Source: Limiplasma sp036645955 (GTDB lineage Bacteria > Bacillota > Clostridia > Christensenellales > Aristaeellaceae). Taken from it: a DNA stretch of 64,000 bases. The notes below the pieces were generated by a model that was not told the origin of the DNA, searched no databases, and saw nothing but the letters and a program-made list of their open reading frames with translations. Position numbers and translations under genes: made by a program. The stretch is taken from NCBI GenBank assembly GCA_036645955.1, contig JAVXND010000008.1, forward strand, positions 1-64,000. Reading direction: 5' to 3'. Shown here in pieces: positions 19,123 through 27,652 of this stretch (positions are counted from its first letter, which is position 1; each line of letters starts with the position of its first letter).

Positions 19123-20514
19123 TTATTCGGCTGAAATGGTTACCTGCGGAGCGGGTTGCTCGGCGGCAGGCTGCTCGGCGGCAGGCTGCTCGGCGGCGGG
19201 CTGCTCGGCGGCGGGCTGCTCGGCGGCAGGCTGTTCGGCGGCAGGCTGTTCGGCGGCAGGCTGTTCGGCGGCAGGCTGCTCGGCAGCGGACTGCTCGGCA
19301 GCGGGCTGCTCCTGAAGCAAAGCCGCCGCTGTGTCCTGATCAAGCACGGTTACCTCAAAGCGCCACGCATCGTGGAAGTTTTCCTCGGTAATCAAAACCT
19401 TTAACGTATTCGTCGTTTCATCAGCAATGTATTCCCATACGTCGTTTTTGCGCTGTTGCCAGCGTATTGCGACGGTTTCGTTTTCGTAGCCGATCAGCTC
19501 CGCTGTAAACTCCAGCACATCCCCCACGCGAGCAAATTCCGGTGCAATGCTGGCATGCAACCGCAATTGATGCGGTACAGGGGTTATTTGCGGCAGCAAG
19601 CTGGTACTGGGTTCAAGGGTAGGTTCTTCTGTTAGTACAGGAATGGTTTCCACAGGCGCAGTGACGGTGGCCTCTGGCGAGGGAGAGGGTGCAGTGACGG
19701 TGGCCTCTGGCGAAGGAGAAGGCGCTGTGACGGTGGCCTCTGGCGAAGGAGAAGGCGCAGTGACGGTGGCCTCTGGCGAAGGAGAGGGCGCTGTGACGGT
19801 AGCCTCTGGCGAAGGAGAGGGCGCTGTGACGGTGGCCTCTGGCGAAGGAGAGGGCGCAGAGGCTTCGATATCCCCCCTTGAAATGTGTAAGCGTTCACGC
19901 ACAATGGCGCCGCTTTCCTCGCTGGGTACCAGCGCTACGGGTGCGCCAGCGGCATCCAGCAGCTGCCACGAGAGTGTTGCACGCTCGGCTGTGCTGTCTG
20001 GAGCAAAGGGGGTAAATTCCATTTTGAATGAAAGTGCCTCGCCGCTCAGCACCGCACGGCCATTGATTGCGGTTGCGTTTGTAACCCAAAGTATGCCATT
20101 GCCATAGGAAGCATTTACACCGTCAAGCGCAGTCTTAACAGAAAACTGTGCAAGCTCTGCTGTGTTTAATTGGATTCCAAAGGGAGCAAGCGCTGTGCCA
20201 TCGGCATTGGAAATTTTCAAAACAAGCTCTGCCGTAAGGCTCTCTCCCCCATTGGCCTTTCGACTGCTTGGGGATAAATACAGCTCCGCAATGCTAAGCA
20301 CCGGGGAATCGCTCGGCAAAGCCTCGGGCACAGGGGTACTGGTGGGCGGTGCGGTTTCCACATCCAGGGTGATCGAATCTGACACTTCTACCGTTTGAGC
20401 AGCCAGCGTGATTGCCGCAGTCAAAAACGGAACCTCCGCCATAGCGGTGCATGCAACGAGGGTCGCAAGCAAAAATGCGAACGCACAAGAGATCAGCGTA
20501 CGATTCTTCTTCAT
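19123..20514 (-). CDS. Secreted repeat-rich protein with a cohesin-like N-terminal region, Ig-like region and EQPAA tail
   Basis: A 463-residue secreted protein of unknown function. The start at 20514 is chosen because MKKNRTLISCAF begins a signal peptide and AAAGGTAGGCG lies upstream; a longer frame start at 20574 has no ribosome binding site. The mature N-terminal part (about 75-215) has the alternating beta pattern of cohesin or cohesin-like modules. Next come six 11-residue PSPSPEATVTA repeats, an Ig-like domain containing IRWQQRKNDVWEYI, and eleven pentads of EQPAA type ending at QVTISAE. There is no LPXTG signal and no terminal membrane segment. It is the first gene of the adhesin cluster and shares its strand, so a partner or spacer role at the cell surface is inferred. 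Cohesin assignment is tentative. Confidence 0.75.
   Translation of the reverse strand: MKKNRTLISCAFAFLLATLVACTAMAEVPFLTAAITLAAQTVEVSDSITLDVETAPPTSTPVPEALPSDSPVLSIAELYLSPSSRKANGGESLTAELVLKISNADGTALAPFGIQLNTAELAQFSVKTALDGVNASYGNGILWVTNATAINGRAVLSGEALSFKMEFTPFAPDSTAERATLSWQLLDAAGAPVALVPSEESGAIVRERLHISRGDIEASAPSPSPEATVTAPSPSPEATVTAPSPSPEATVTAPSPSPEATVTAPSPSPEATVTAPSPSPEATVTAPVETIPVLTEEPTLEPSTSLLPQITPVPHQLRLHASIAPEFARVGDVLEFTAELIGYENETVAIRWQQRKNDVWEYIADETTNTLKVLITEENFHDAWRFEVTVLDQDTAAALLQEQPAAEQSAAEQPAAEQPAAEQPAAEQPAAEQPAAEQPAAEQPAAEQPAAEQPAPQVTISAE
19146..19312 (-). repeat. Eleven tandem 15-bp units coding EQPAA
   Basis: Units of CTGCTCGGCGGCAGG type are nearly identical at the DNA level, differing mainly at synonymous third positions, with one Pro-to-Ser change. 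This is a coding minisatellite prone to slippage in steps that keep frame. Confidence 0.9.
19658..19855 (-). repeat. Six tandem 33-bp units coding PSPSPEATVTA
   Basis: Six almost identical 33-bp units encode a Pro/Ser/Thr/Glu linker between two folded regions of the secreted protein. Differences are single synonymous bases, indicating recent duplication or ongoing homogenisation. Confidence 0.9.
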
Positions 20515-20610
20515 TTTAAAATTTCGCCTACCTTTCCTATCAAGCCAAAGCGATGCTTTGAATTCAAAAACCATTGCTAAAATACAACAGGATATAACTT
20601 TCCATGTAGT

Positions 20611-20639
20611 AGTATATCTCTTTTATTGGAAATAATCAA
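20611..20639 (-). promoter_or_regulatory. Sigma-A-type promoter of the surface cluster
   Basis: On the minus strand, TTGATT (20634-20639), a 17-base spacer and TATACT (20611-20616). It lies about 95 bases before the start codon of the secreted repeat protein and could drive the whole cluster down to the sensor kinase. Confidence 0.7.
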
Positions 20640-20757
20640 GCAATTGAAAATTTCATGAGCAAATTGCACAGAGCTACCAAAACGGTCAATATTCGCTCCA
20701 TATGCACCATTGTTTTTTTTATGTTTATTTCGTTTTTGGCATTCAAAATGCTCAAAA

Positions 20758-20793
20758 AAAGCGGTACCGCACATTTCTGCGCGATACCGCTTT
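20758..20793 (-). terminator. Rho-independent terminator of the CD1247-type gene
   Basis: On the minus strand a 13-bp GC-rich stem (AAAGCGGTATCGC pairing with GCGGTACCGCTTT, one wobble) is followed by TTTTTTT. It ends the pepP-efp-CD1247-type unit. Confidence 0.85.
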
Positions 20794-20813
20794 CAAAGCA
20801 AGCGGATGACGGA

Positions 20814-21284
20814 TTACTCGTCGTCCTTGTTTTCGTTTTTGTCGTCTTGCGCTTCATCATCTTCCGGCACATCGGTAAAGAAGGGTTTGCCGCAGGCTTC
20901 ACATACGGGGCTTTCATCAAAGTCGATATCAGCGGCCTTGATCATAACGCTTTTGCCGCAATTGGGGCAATCAAACGAAAGCTCTTCGTCATCGCCATAT
21001 TCGCCGCATTCGTCACAGTCCTCATCGCCGCAATCGCATTCGCATTCGTCCTCTTCATCTTCATCAAACAGGACTTCTTCCATGTCGGCCAGATCGGTAT
21101 CGATATCGTCCACATACTCCTCAAGCTCGCCAAGGTTGGTTTCCAGCTCCGCGATTTTCTGAGCCATGTCATCCATTACGCTCAGCATTTCAAGCATGAG
21201 CTTGTTTTCGTTCTTTTCCTTGTCCAGCCCCATGCCCTCCGCCAAGCCGCGCAGGTAGGCGGCACGATCCGTTAAACTGCTCAT
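20814..21284 (-). CDS. CD1247-type acidic zinc-ribbon protein
   Basis: A 156-residue, very acidic cytoplasmic protein. The N-terminal 60 residues (LTDRAAYLRGLAEGMGLD then a Leu-rich helix) match the conserved domain of clostridial CD1247-like proteins. A heptad-like region to about residue 70 suggests a coiled coil. The middle has a Cys/Asp cluster (CECDCGDEDCDECG) and the end a CPNCG...CEACG pair that looks like a rubredoxin-type zinc ribbon. Start supported by AAAGGAG. It follows efp, as in other Clostridia; the function of the family is not established, and a link to translation or proline-peptide handling is only suggested by the neighbours. Confidence 0.8.
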   Translation of the reverse strand: MSSLTDRAAYLRGLAEGMGLDKEKNENKLMLEMLSVMDDMAQKIAELETNLGELEEYVDDIDTDLADMEEVLFDEDEEDECECDCGDEDCDECGEYGDDEELSFDCPNCGKSVMIKAADIDFDESPVCEACGKPFFTDVPEDDEAQDDKNENKDDE

Positions 21285-21383
21285 GATTTTTTCTCCTTTT
21301 ATGAGGGATTTCTCCCCCTATTTTGAGCCTATACCCAAACCAAGTTCAGCGCTTGCGCATTGCGCCTTCCCTAAGTCCTGATA

Positions 21384-21941
21384 TTAGCAGCGCTCCATGT
21401 ACTCGCCGGAGCGGGTATCAATGCGCAAGCGGTCGCCCGTGTTTACAAACAACGGCACTTGCAGTGTGAAGCCAGTTTCCAAGGTGGCAGGTTTGTAGGT
21501 GTTGCTGGCGGTATCGCCCTTAAAGCCGGGCTCCGTGTCAATGACCTCAAGCTCCACAAAGTTGGGTGCCGCAACGCTAAAGGCATTGCCCTTAAAGAAG
21601 CGAACCGTTACATTGGTGCCTTCCTTTACGTAGGGAATGGCATCCGATACCTGATCTTGGCTTAGCGGCAGCTGCTCATAGGTATCTACATCCATGAAAT
21701 AGTACAGCTCGCCATCTTTGTATACATATTGCATTTCCTTGGTTTCCACAACCGCGCGGGGCATTTTATCGGTGGGGTTGAAGCTGCGCTCTACCACCGC
21801 GCCATTCATGATGTTTTTGATTTTGGTGCGAACAAATGCCGCGCCCTTGCCTGGCTTTACGTGCTGAAAATCTACCACCGTCCACACGCCGCCATCGTAC
21901 TCTACGGTCAAACCTTTTCTAAAATCACCTGCTGTAATCAT
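21384..21941 (-). CDS. efp: Translation elongation factor P
   Basis: A 185-residue protein of exactly the normal length. It binds between the P and E sites of stalled ribosomes and promotes peptide bond formation at polyproline stretches. The KOW-like N domain shows the start MITAGDFRKGLTVEYDGG, with the loop PGKGAAFVRTKIKN carrying the Lys that is modified or functional in Firmicutes. The OB domains follow and the end RIDTRSGEYMERC is typical. The start has GAGGAGGAACCGGCA upstream. It lies between pepP and the CD1247-type gene on one strand. The polyproline-like repeats (PSPSP, PEAP) in neighbouring secreted proteins are natural EF-P clients, which is an inference. Confidence 0.97.
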   Translation of the reverse strand: MITAGDFRKGLTVEYDGGVWTVVDFQHVKPGKGAAFVRTKIKNIMNGAVVERSFNPTDKMPRAVVETKEMQYVYKDGELYYFMDVDTYEQLPLSQDQVSDAIPYVKEGTNVTVRFFKGNAFSVAAPNFVELEVIDTEPGFKGDTASNTYKPATLETGFTLQVPLFVNTGDRLRIDTRSGEYMERC

Positions 21942-22000
21942 TGCCGGTTCCTCCTCGTATTGCTTCTTTGATTGAATGGTCTTTCGTCGTTTGGCTGTTT

Positions 22001-23071
22001 TTACAGAATCAACAGCTCGCGCGTGGGGGTTGTCAGCACCTCACAGCCGTTATCCTTCACCACAACCGTATTCTCAATCCGCACGCCTCCAATGCCCGGC
22101 AGGTAACAGCCGGGTTCCACCGTAATCACCTGATTGGGCTTTAGCGTTGCAGTCGAAACCTGATTAAAGCGCGGGCTTTCGTGAATATCTATGCCCAAGC
22201 AATGGCCTAAGCCATGTCCAAAGCGCCCCTCGTAGCCATTTGAATCAATGTAATCGCGTGCTATGGCATCTATTTCGCGGCAGCCCCTGCCCGCCATCAC
22301 CGCCGCCTGTGAGCGTTTTTGCGCTTCAAGCACTGTTTCATAAACCTTCTGCATTTGGCTGGAGGGCTTGCCCAGCGCCACGGTACGCGTCATATCCGCA
22401 CAATAGCCGCCCACCCTTGCGCCAAAGTCCATGGTGATCAAATCACCCTTGCAAAGCTTATAATCCCCTGGAACCGCATGGGGCAAAGAGCCGTTTGCAC
22501 CTGCGGCCACAATGGTGGAAAACGCGCACCCGCTTGCGCCATGGCGCATCATATCAAAATCAAGTGCCAGCGCAATTTCTTTTTCTGTAACGCCCTCTGC
22601 AAACATGGAAAGCACGCGCTCAAAGGCTTCGCTGGTTACCTTGCATGCCTGTGCGATCAGCGAAAGCTCATGCTCGTCCTTCACCTCGCGAAGCTGCTCG
22701 GGGATGCCGCCGACCGGTTTCCACTCCATGCCGCGAACCGTATCGCGCAAAGCTTCAAAGGCGTGTACTGTAAGGTAATCATCCTCGTAATACAGGGTGT
22801 CCAAATCATACCTGCGGCACAGGGCGGCCACCACATCCTCTGATGATCTGCCTTTTTCCGTCATTTCTACAGAAAAACCACGCGCTTGGTTTTCCGCTTG
22901 CTCCGTGTAGCGAAAATCCGTAACCACGGCGCGGGCATTCAAAGCCACCAGCACCAGTCCCTCGCCCGTATAGCCAGAGATGTAAAACATATTGCTTGGA
23001 TTGTGCAAAAGCACGCCCTCGTGTTGTGAAAGGCGCATTGCGCTTGTCAGCCGTTCAAACCGTTCTGCCAT
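22001..23071 (-). CDS. pepP: Xaa-Pro aminopeptidase (M24 metallopeptidase)
   Basis: A 356-residue cytoplasmic aminopeptidase that removes N-terminal residues before proline. The start at 23071 (MAERFERL) gives the usual family length; the upstream in-frame ATG adds 18 residues that do not resemble the family. After the creatinase N domain (LLHNPSNMFYISGYTGEG), the pita-bread domain carries the five metal ligands: Asp in ITMDFGA, Asp in GYCADMTR, His in GHGLGHCLG, Glu in ITVEPG and Glu in GGVRIENT. It lies directly upstream of efp on the same strand, a common clostridial arrangement. Confidence 0.93.
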   Translation of the reverse strand: MAERFERLTSAMRLSQHEGVLLHNPSNMFYISGYTGEGLVLVALNARAVVTDFRYTEQAENQARGFSVEMTEKGRSSEDVVAALCRRYDLDTLYYEDDYLTVHAFEALRDTVRGMEWKPVGGIPEQLREVKDEHELSLIAQACKVTSEAFERVLSMFAEGVTEKEIALALDFDMMRHGASGCAFSTIVAAGANGSLPHAVPGDYKLCKGDLITMDFGARVGGYCADMTRTVALGKPSSQMQKVYETVLEAQKRSQAAVMAGRGCREIDAIARDYIDSNGYEGRFGHGLGHCLGIDIHESPRFNQVSTATLKPNQVITVEPGCYLPGIGGVRIENTVVVKDNGCEVLTTPTRELLIL

Positions 23072-23268
23072 TTTGCTTCCCCATCCTCTCAAGGCCGTGG
23101 GCATGTGAAAAAAAAGCTTTTTCATCCTTTTTTGATCACAACGGCCTTAAATGCTTTGTTTAGGTACAAAGCCATCTTTTATTCTACCATAAACAAAAAT
23201 TCCGCGCCACTGTTTTTTTGCATTTTCAGGAATGTTGCGGATATCAACCGCTTATTTTGTCACCCTGA

Positions 23269-24294
23269 TTACAAAATCAGCATACAATCTCCAAATGAAA
23301 AGAAACGATAATGCTCCGCCACCGCTTCGCCATATACGCGAAGCGCTTCCTCACGCGTCATCAAGGCAGATACCAGCATGAGCAGGGTGCTTTGCGGCAG
23401 ATGAAAGTTGGTAATCAGCGCGTCCGTTGCATGAAAGGTACTGCCAGGCATTAAAAATATGCCTGTGTCCCCGCTTTGTGCCTGAATGACCCCATCTGTG
23501 CCTGTAACCGTTTCCAGCGTGCGCACGCTTGTGGTGCCCACGCAAACGCAGCGCCCGCCCGCCGCACGCGCGGCGTTAATCGCCTCCGCCGCCTCTTTGG
23601 TTACCTCATAATGCTCCACATGCATGTGATGCTCGCTTACATCCTCACACTTGACGGGGCGGAAGGTGCCCAAACCCACATGCAGTAAAATAGGCACAAT
23701 GGTTACGCCCATATCACGAACGCGCTGTAACAGCTCGGGGGTAAAGTGCAGGCCCGCCGTGGGCGCGGCCGCGCTCCCTTCCTGCTTGGCATATACGGTT
23801 TGATAGCGCTGCTGGTCTTGGAGGTGCTGGTGAATGTAGGGCGGCAGGGGCATTTGCCCTAGCTGATCCAACAGCGCTTCAAACACGCCTTCATAATAAA
23901 AGCGAACCCTTCTGCCGCCGCCTTGGGTGGTATCCAAAATTTCCGCGCGCAGAAGCCCGTTGCCAAAGGAACAAAAAGCGCCGGTATGAAGCCTGCGGCC
24001 AGGGCGTACCAAGCCTTCCCATATATCCTTTTCCATGCGCTTTAATAGCAATATTTCCACAGGCACGCCCGTGCCTTCCTTTTCACCAAGCAAACGCGCG
24101 GGAATCACCTTGGTTTCATTGAGAACCAGCACATCCCCCTTGCGCAGAAATTGCGGCAAATCATAAAAATGGAGGTGCTCAACGCTACGGTCCGCACGGT
24201 TGTACACAAGCATGCGGCTGTGGTCGCGCGGCTCAATGGGCGTTTGGGCAATCAGCTCCTGCGGCAGTTCATAATCAAAATCACTTGTTTTCAT
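23269..24294 (-). CDS. queA: S-adenosylmethionine:tRNA ribosyltransferase-isomerase
   Basis: A 341-residue enzyme that transfers and isomerises the ribosyl part of SAM onto 7-aminomethyl-7-deazaguanine in tRNA to give epoxyqueuosine, at the wobble position of His, Asp, Asn and Tyr tRNAs. Family hallmarks visible are the N-terminal FDYELPQELIAQTPIEPRD, PLPPYIHQ, SAAAPTAGLHFT, HVGLGTFRPV and ITNFHLPQSTLLMLVSA. It is the last gene of the ruvC-ruvA-ruvB-queA unit, an order often seen in Firmicutes. No queuosine biosynthesis genes (queC, D, E, F) are in the window. Confidence 0.96.
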   Translation of the reverse strand: MKTSDFDYELPQELIAQTPIEPRDHSRMLVYNRADRSVEHLHFYDLPQFLRKGDVLVLNETKVIPARLLGEKEGTGVPVEILLLKRMEKDIWEGLVRPGRRLHTGAFCSFGNGLLRAEILDTTQGGGRRVRFYYEGVFEALLDQLGQMPLPPYIHQHLQDQQRYQTVYAKQEGSAAAPTAGLHFTPELLQRVRDMGVTIVPILLHVGLGTFRPVKCEDVSEHHMHVEHYEVTKEAAEAINAARAAGGRCVCVGTTSVRTLETVTGTDGVIQAQSGDTGIFLMPGSTFHATDALITNFHLPQSTLLMLVSALMTREEALRVYGEAVAEHYRFFSFGDCMLIL

Positions 24295-24352
24295 TCCGCT
24301 AACAATCCTTCAATCCTTCCAATTTTGTCACCCGAACCACAGCTCCCCCTGC

Positions 24353-25384
24353 TCAGATTTTCAATTGCTCCTCTGCATCTGGGGGTGGCTGCTGGGGCTT
24401 TCGCCCCATGTGCTCATAGGCGGCAGGCATGGCAACGCGGCCTCGTGGGGTGCGCATTAAAAAGCCCAGCTGCATCAAATACGGCTCGTACACATCCTCT
24501 ATGGTAGAAGCGTCCTCCCCCGTCATGGCGCTCAATGTTTCCAAACCCACAGGGCCGCCGCCAAACTTATCCATCATGGTGGAAAGCATGGTGCGATCCA
24601 GCTTATCCAGCCCCAATTCATCCACATCCAGCATGTTAAGACCTTGCTTGGCTACCTCAAAGGTAATTTCACCATCCGCGCGAATCTCCGCATAATCGCG
24701 CACACGGCGCAGCATGCGGTTGGCAATACGCGGCGTGCCTCTACTGCGGCGGGCAATTTCCAAAATGCCCTCCGCGTCTGCTTTCACATTCAAAATACCT
24801 GCACTGCGGCGCACAATGGCGCACAGCTCCTCGGGCGTATACATTTCCAAGCGGAACAAAATACCAAAGCGGTCACGCAGCGGCGCGCTCAAAAGCCCTG
24901 CGCGCGTGGTTGCGCCCACCAGCGTAAAGCGCGGCAAATCCAAACGGATGCTGCGTGCAGTAGGTCCCTTGCCAATCATAATATCCAGCGCATAATCCTC
25001 CATGGCGGGGTAGAGCACCTCTTCCACAGAACGGCTCAAGCGATGAATTTCATCAATAAAAAGCACATCCCCATCGGCCAAATTGGTTAAAATGCTCGCC
25101 AAATCCCCCGGCCGCTCTATGGCAGGGCCGCTTGTAATGCGGATGCTCTGCCCCATTTCAGCCGCGATAATCCCCGCGAGCGTTGTTTTGCCAAGCCCCG
25201 GGGGGCCGTACAGCAGCAGATGATCCAGCGGTTCATGGCGCTTGAGCGCCGCCTCCAGCGATATGCTGAGGTTTTGCTTAATCGCCTCTTGCCCAATGTA
25301 ATCCCGAAGGTTCTTGGGGCGAAGGGTTTGCTCTTGCTCATCCTCACCCATGCGCAAGTCCTTTGAAATCAAACGTTCTTCCAT
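24353..25384 (-). CDS. ruvB: Holliday junction branch-migration ATPase RuvB
   Basis: A 343-residue AAA+ motor, two hexamers of which pump DNA through the RuvA tetramer during recombination and fork repair. Visible are the N-terminal RPKNLRDYIGQ, Walker A GPPGLGKTT, Walker B LFIDEIHRL, sensor 1 GATTRAG and the Arg finger region LRDRFG, then the winged-helix C-terminus (EDVYEPYLMQLGFLMRTPRGR). It lies 15 bases after ruvA, so co-transcription is certain in practice. The C-terminal tail (PQQPPPDAEEQLKI) is a little longer than usual. Confidence 0.97.
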   Translation of the reverse strand: MEERLISKDLRMGEDEQEQTLRPKNLRDYIGQEAIKQNLSISLEAALKRHEPLDHLLLYGPPGLGKTTLAGIIAAEMGQSIRITSGPAIERPGDLASILTNLADGDVLFIDEIHRLSRSVEEVLYPAMEDYALDIMIGKGPTARSIRLDLPRFTLVGATTRAGLLSAPLRDRFGILFRLEMYTPEELCAIVRRSAGILNVKADAEGILEIARRSRGTPRIANRMLRRVRDYAEIRADGEITFEVAKQGLNMLDVDELGLDKLDRTMLSTMMDKFGGGPVGLETLSAMTGEDASTIEDVYEPYLMQLGFLMRTPRGRVAMPAAYEHMGRKPQQPPPDAEEQLKI

Positions 25385-25399
25385 TGATAACCATCCTTT

Positions 25400-26020
25400 T
25401 TACCGCTTTTGCGCCATTTGCCTAAGGGCGTGCTTGATCAGCTCATCGGCAGTGGTTGCCTGATCCTTTGCGCCCTTTAAGGCGGCGGCCGCCTCCTGCG
25501 GTGAATAGCCCAGCGCTTTGAGCGCTTGCATGGCTTCACCCAGCGCATCCTGCGCAGGGGCTTCCGCATCCATGTAGCTGAGCTCCTCTGCCGATATCCC
25601 TGCACTTAAAGCATCCTGCGTGAGCTTATCCTTTAGCTCCAAGCTGATACGCTGTGCCGTTTTTTTGCCAATGCCAGGCGCACGGGTCAGCATGTTTACA
25701 TCGCCTGTTAAAATGGCAAGGCGCAAATCGTTAAGAGGCATGCTGCCCAGTACAAACAACGCGCTTTTGGGGCCAATGCCAGAGATGGAAATGAGCCTGC
25801 GAAACATTTCGCGTTCATCCTTGGCCAAAAAGCCAAACAGCTCAAGCGCGTCCTCGCGAACGTTCATATGTGTGTAAATCAAGCAATCCTGCCCTGCGGC
25901 AGGCAAGGCGGCAAGCGTGTTCATACTGCACATCAGCCGAAGGCCTACGCCCGCCTTTGTCATGAGAATGGCTTCCCCCTCGCTTTTTTCAACAAGCGTT
26001 CCCTGTACCATGGCAATCAT
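25400..26020 (-). CDS. ruvA: Holliday junction DNA-binding protein RuvA
   Basis: A 206-residue protein, normal length, that clamps four-way junctions and targets RuvB. The ATG at 26020 is preferred over the TTG two codons upstream, because GAGGG lies 7 bases before it. An OB-fold N domain is followed by two helix-hairpin-helix motifs (ISGIGPKSAL and APGIGKKTAQRISLELKDKL) and a C-terminal UBA-like RuvB-binding domain (AMQALKALGYSPQEAAAAL). Its ribosome binding site overlaps the end of ruvC, ten bases upstream. Confidence 0.96.
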   Translation of the reverse strand: MIAMVQGTLVEKSEGEAILMTKAGVGLRLMCSMNTLAALPAAGQDCLIYTHMNVREDALELFGFLAKDEREMFRRLISISGIGPKSALFVLGSMPLNDLRLAILTGDVNMLTRAPGIGKKTAQRISLELKDKLTQDALSAGISAEELSYMDAEAPAQDALGEAMQALKALGYSPQEAAAALKGAKDQATTADELIKHALRQMAQKR

Positions 26021-26030
26021 GCGCAAGCCC

Positions 26031-26528
26031 TCATTTCATTTCAAATTGTACCTTGCTTGCACCCGTCGCCGCATGCGTAAGGGCAATGGCAATGGCATCC
26101 GCCGCATCATCGGGGCGGACAATTTCATTCATGCCAAGCAGCAGCTTTACCATTTGCTGAACCTGTGCCTTATCAGCGCCGCCATAGCCTGCCACGGCTT
26201 GCTTTACCTGCATGGGCGTATATTCGTAGAGCAAATCGGAATATTCAGCGCAAACCGCAATGCTCACGCCGCGTGCTGCGCCCACTGTAAAGGCGGTGGT
26301 TACGTTTTTGGCAAAGAAAAGCTCTTCAAACGCAATTTCAGCAGGCGCAAACCGCGTAAGCAACGTGTGCATGTCCGCATTGATTTGCTTCAGCCGTTCT
26401 GGAAAGCGCTGTTTCGGCGTTGTGATAATGCATCCATAATCAATGAGCCGCGGTTTTTTTCCGCGTTCCGCCTCAATCACGCCCCAGCCCAGCGTTGCAA
26501 GCCCGGGATCAATTCCCAGTATAATCAT
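26031..26528 (-). CDS. ruvC: Holliday junction endonuclease RuvC
   Basis: A 165-residue RNase H-fold resolvase, normal length. The ATG at 26528 follows CGGAGGAAATTC and begins the canonical MIILGIDPGLATLGWGV. The four catalytic acids are visible: Asp in GIDPG, Glu in AFEELFF, and the two Asp residues of the DAADAIAIA motif. The 5' end overlaps the end of the upstream AAA ATPase gene by 20 bases, suggesting translational coupling. Confidence 0.96.
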   Translation of the reverse strand: MIILGIDPGLATLGWGVIEAERGKKPRLIDYGCIITTPKQRFPERLKQINADMHTLLTRFAPAEIAFEELFFAKNVTTAFTVGAARGVSIAVCAEYSDLLYEYTPMQVKQAVAGYGGADKAQVQQMVKLLLGMNEIVRPDDAADAIAIALTHAATGASKVQFEMK

Positions 26529-27651
26529 GAATTTCCTCCGTGCTTTGTTTGGCTTCAGGCGGTTTTTCTGTGCCTGCGGGCGGTTGTTCAGAACCCTCCT
26601 GCGCCCCGCTTGCTTCGCGAATATCGTCACAGCTAAGCTTCATCAGCTCCTCCCGTGTTAGCTTCTGTTGCTTTGCCAAACGGTTGGCCTGTGCGCTAAT
26701 GGCGCGTTCAAATAGGTTGCGCACGCCGCGCGCGTTGCCAAAGCCCTTTACATCAATGCTGTACAGCGCCAGCAGGCTCTTGAGCAAATCCCGCGCGTCA
26801 GGCGCGAGCTCATAACAGCATTTCTTGCAATGCAAATCAAAGATATCCAGCATTTCCTGAACGGTATAATCCTCAAAATTCAGAAAGCGGTTAAATCTGC
26901 TTTCCAAACCGGGGTTGGAATGAATAAATTCCTCCATCAGTTCCACATAGCCCGCCACAATCACAATCAGATCTTCCCGATGATCCTCCATGGCCTTGAG
27001 CAATGTATCCACCGCTTCTTGACCGTAATCATTGCCGCCGTGGTTGGTTAGCGCATACGCCTCATCAATAAAGAGCACGCCGCCAAGCGCTTTTTGAATC
27101 ACTTCACCCGTTTTGATGGCGGTTTGCCCCACAAAACCCGCAACCAAGCCGCCGCGATCCACCTCCACCAAATGCCCCTTGGATAAAATGCCCAAACTGC
27201 GGTAAATGCGTGCCATCAAGCGCGCAATCATGGTTTTGCCCGTGCCTGGATTGCCTGAAAACACCATGTGAAGGGACAGGTCATTGGTTGGAAGCTCGTG
27301 CTCCCTGCGCATTTTTTGCACCGTTACCAGGTTGATGAGGCTTTCCACCTCTTTTTTAACGGTTGCTAAGCCGATGTACTCGTTGAGCTCCTTCATGAGC
27401 GTTTCCATGGGTTCCACAGGCTGCTCCTGCGCCGTTTCTTTCACCGCAAAAGCAGCGGCTTGGGGCTTTTCCTGTATGCCAGCCTCAGCCTTGGGCACGG
27501 GCTGATTGCTTTGTGTGCTTTGCGGCTGTTCATTCAAGCTTGGCAAAGCGGGCATGCTCCACAAATCATCCGCGATTCGGCTTAAATTACTGCGCGTCAT
27601 TTGGTTGATAACATCCATTTGCAATTGAATAATTTCATCCTTGCGATCCAT
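26509..27651 (-). CDS. SpoVK/CbbX-like AAA+ ATPase
   Basis: A 380-residue protein started at MDRKDEI, one base after the stop of the upstream gene. An N-terminal region of about 70 residues with low complexity (Gln, Pro, Glu) precedes one AAA+ module: LNEYIGLATVKKEVESL, Walker A SGNPGTGKT, Walker B GVLFIDEAYAL, and NPGLESRFNRFLNFEDY with the Arg finger. This pattern is that of CbbX (Rubisco activase) and the sporulation protein SpoVK. The C-terminal tail is Glu/Pro/Gly-rich. No Rubisco is present, so a sporulation or remodelling role is likelier, but the context gives recombination genes downstream and secreted proteins upstream. Substrate unknown. Confidence 0.85.
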   Translation of the reverse strand: MDRKDEIIQLQMDVINQMTRSNLSRIADDLWSMPALPSLNEQPQSTQSNQPVPKAEAGIQEKPQAAAFAVKETAQEQPVEPMETLMKELNEYIGLATVKKEVESLINLVTVQKMRREHELPTNDLSLHMVFSGNPGTGKTMIARLMARIYRSLGILSKGHLVEVDRGGLVAGFVGQTAIKTGEVIQKALGGVLFIDEAYALTNHGGNDYGQEAVDTLLKAMEDHREDLIVIVAGYVELMEEFIHSNPGLESRFNRFLNFEDYTVQEMLDIFDLHCKKCCYELAPDARDLLKSLLALYSIDVKGFGNARGVRNLFERAISAQANRLAKQQKLTREELMKLSCDDIREASGAQEGSEQPPAGTEKPPEAKQSTEEIHDYTGN

Positions 27652-27652
27652 C

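Noticed and set aside
19146..19312. CRISPR-like regular repeats
   Set aside because: Units are contiguous 15-bp codon repeats with no spacers, in frame inside a gene; the same holds for 19658-19855 and 32700-32960.
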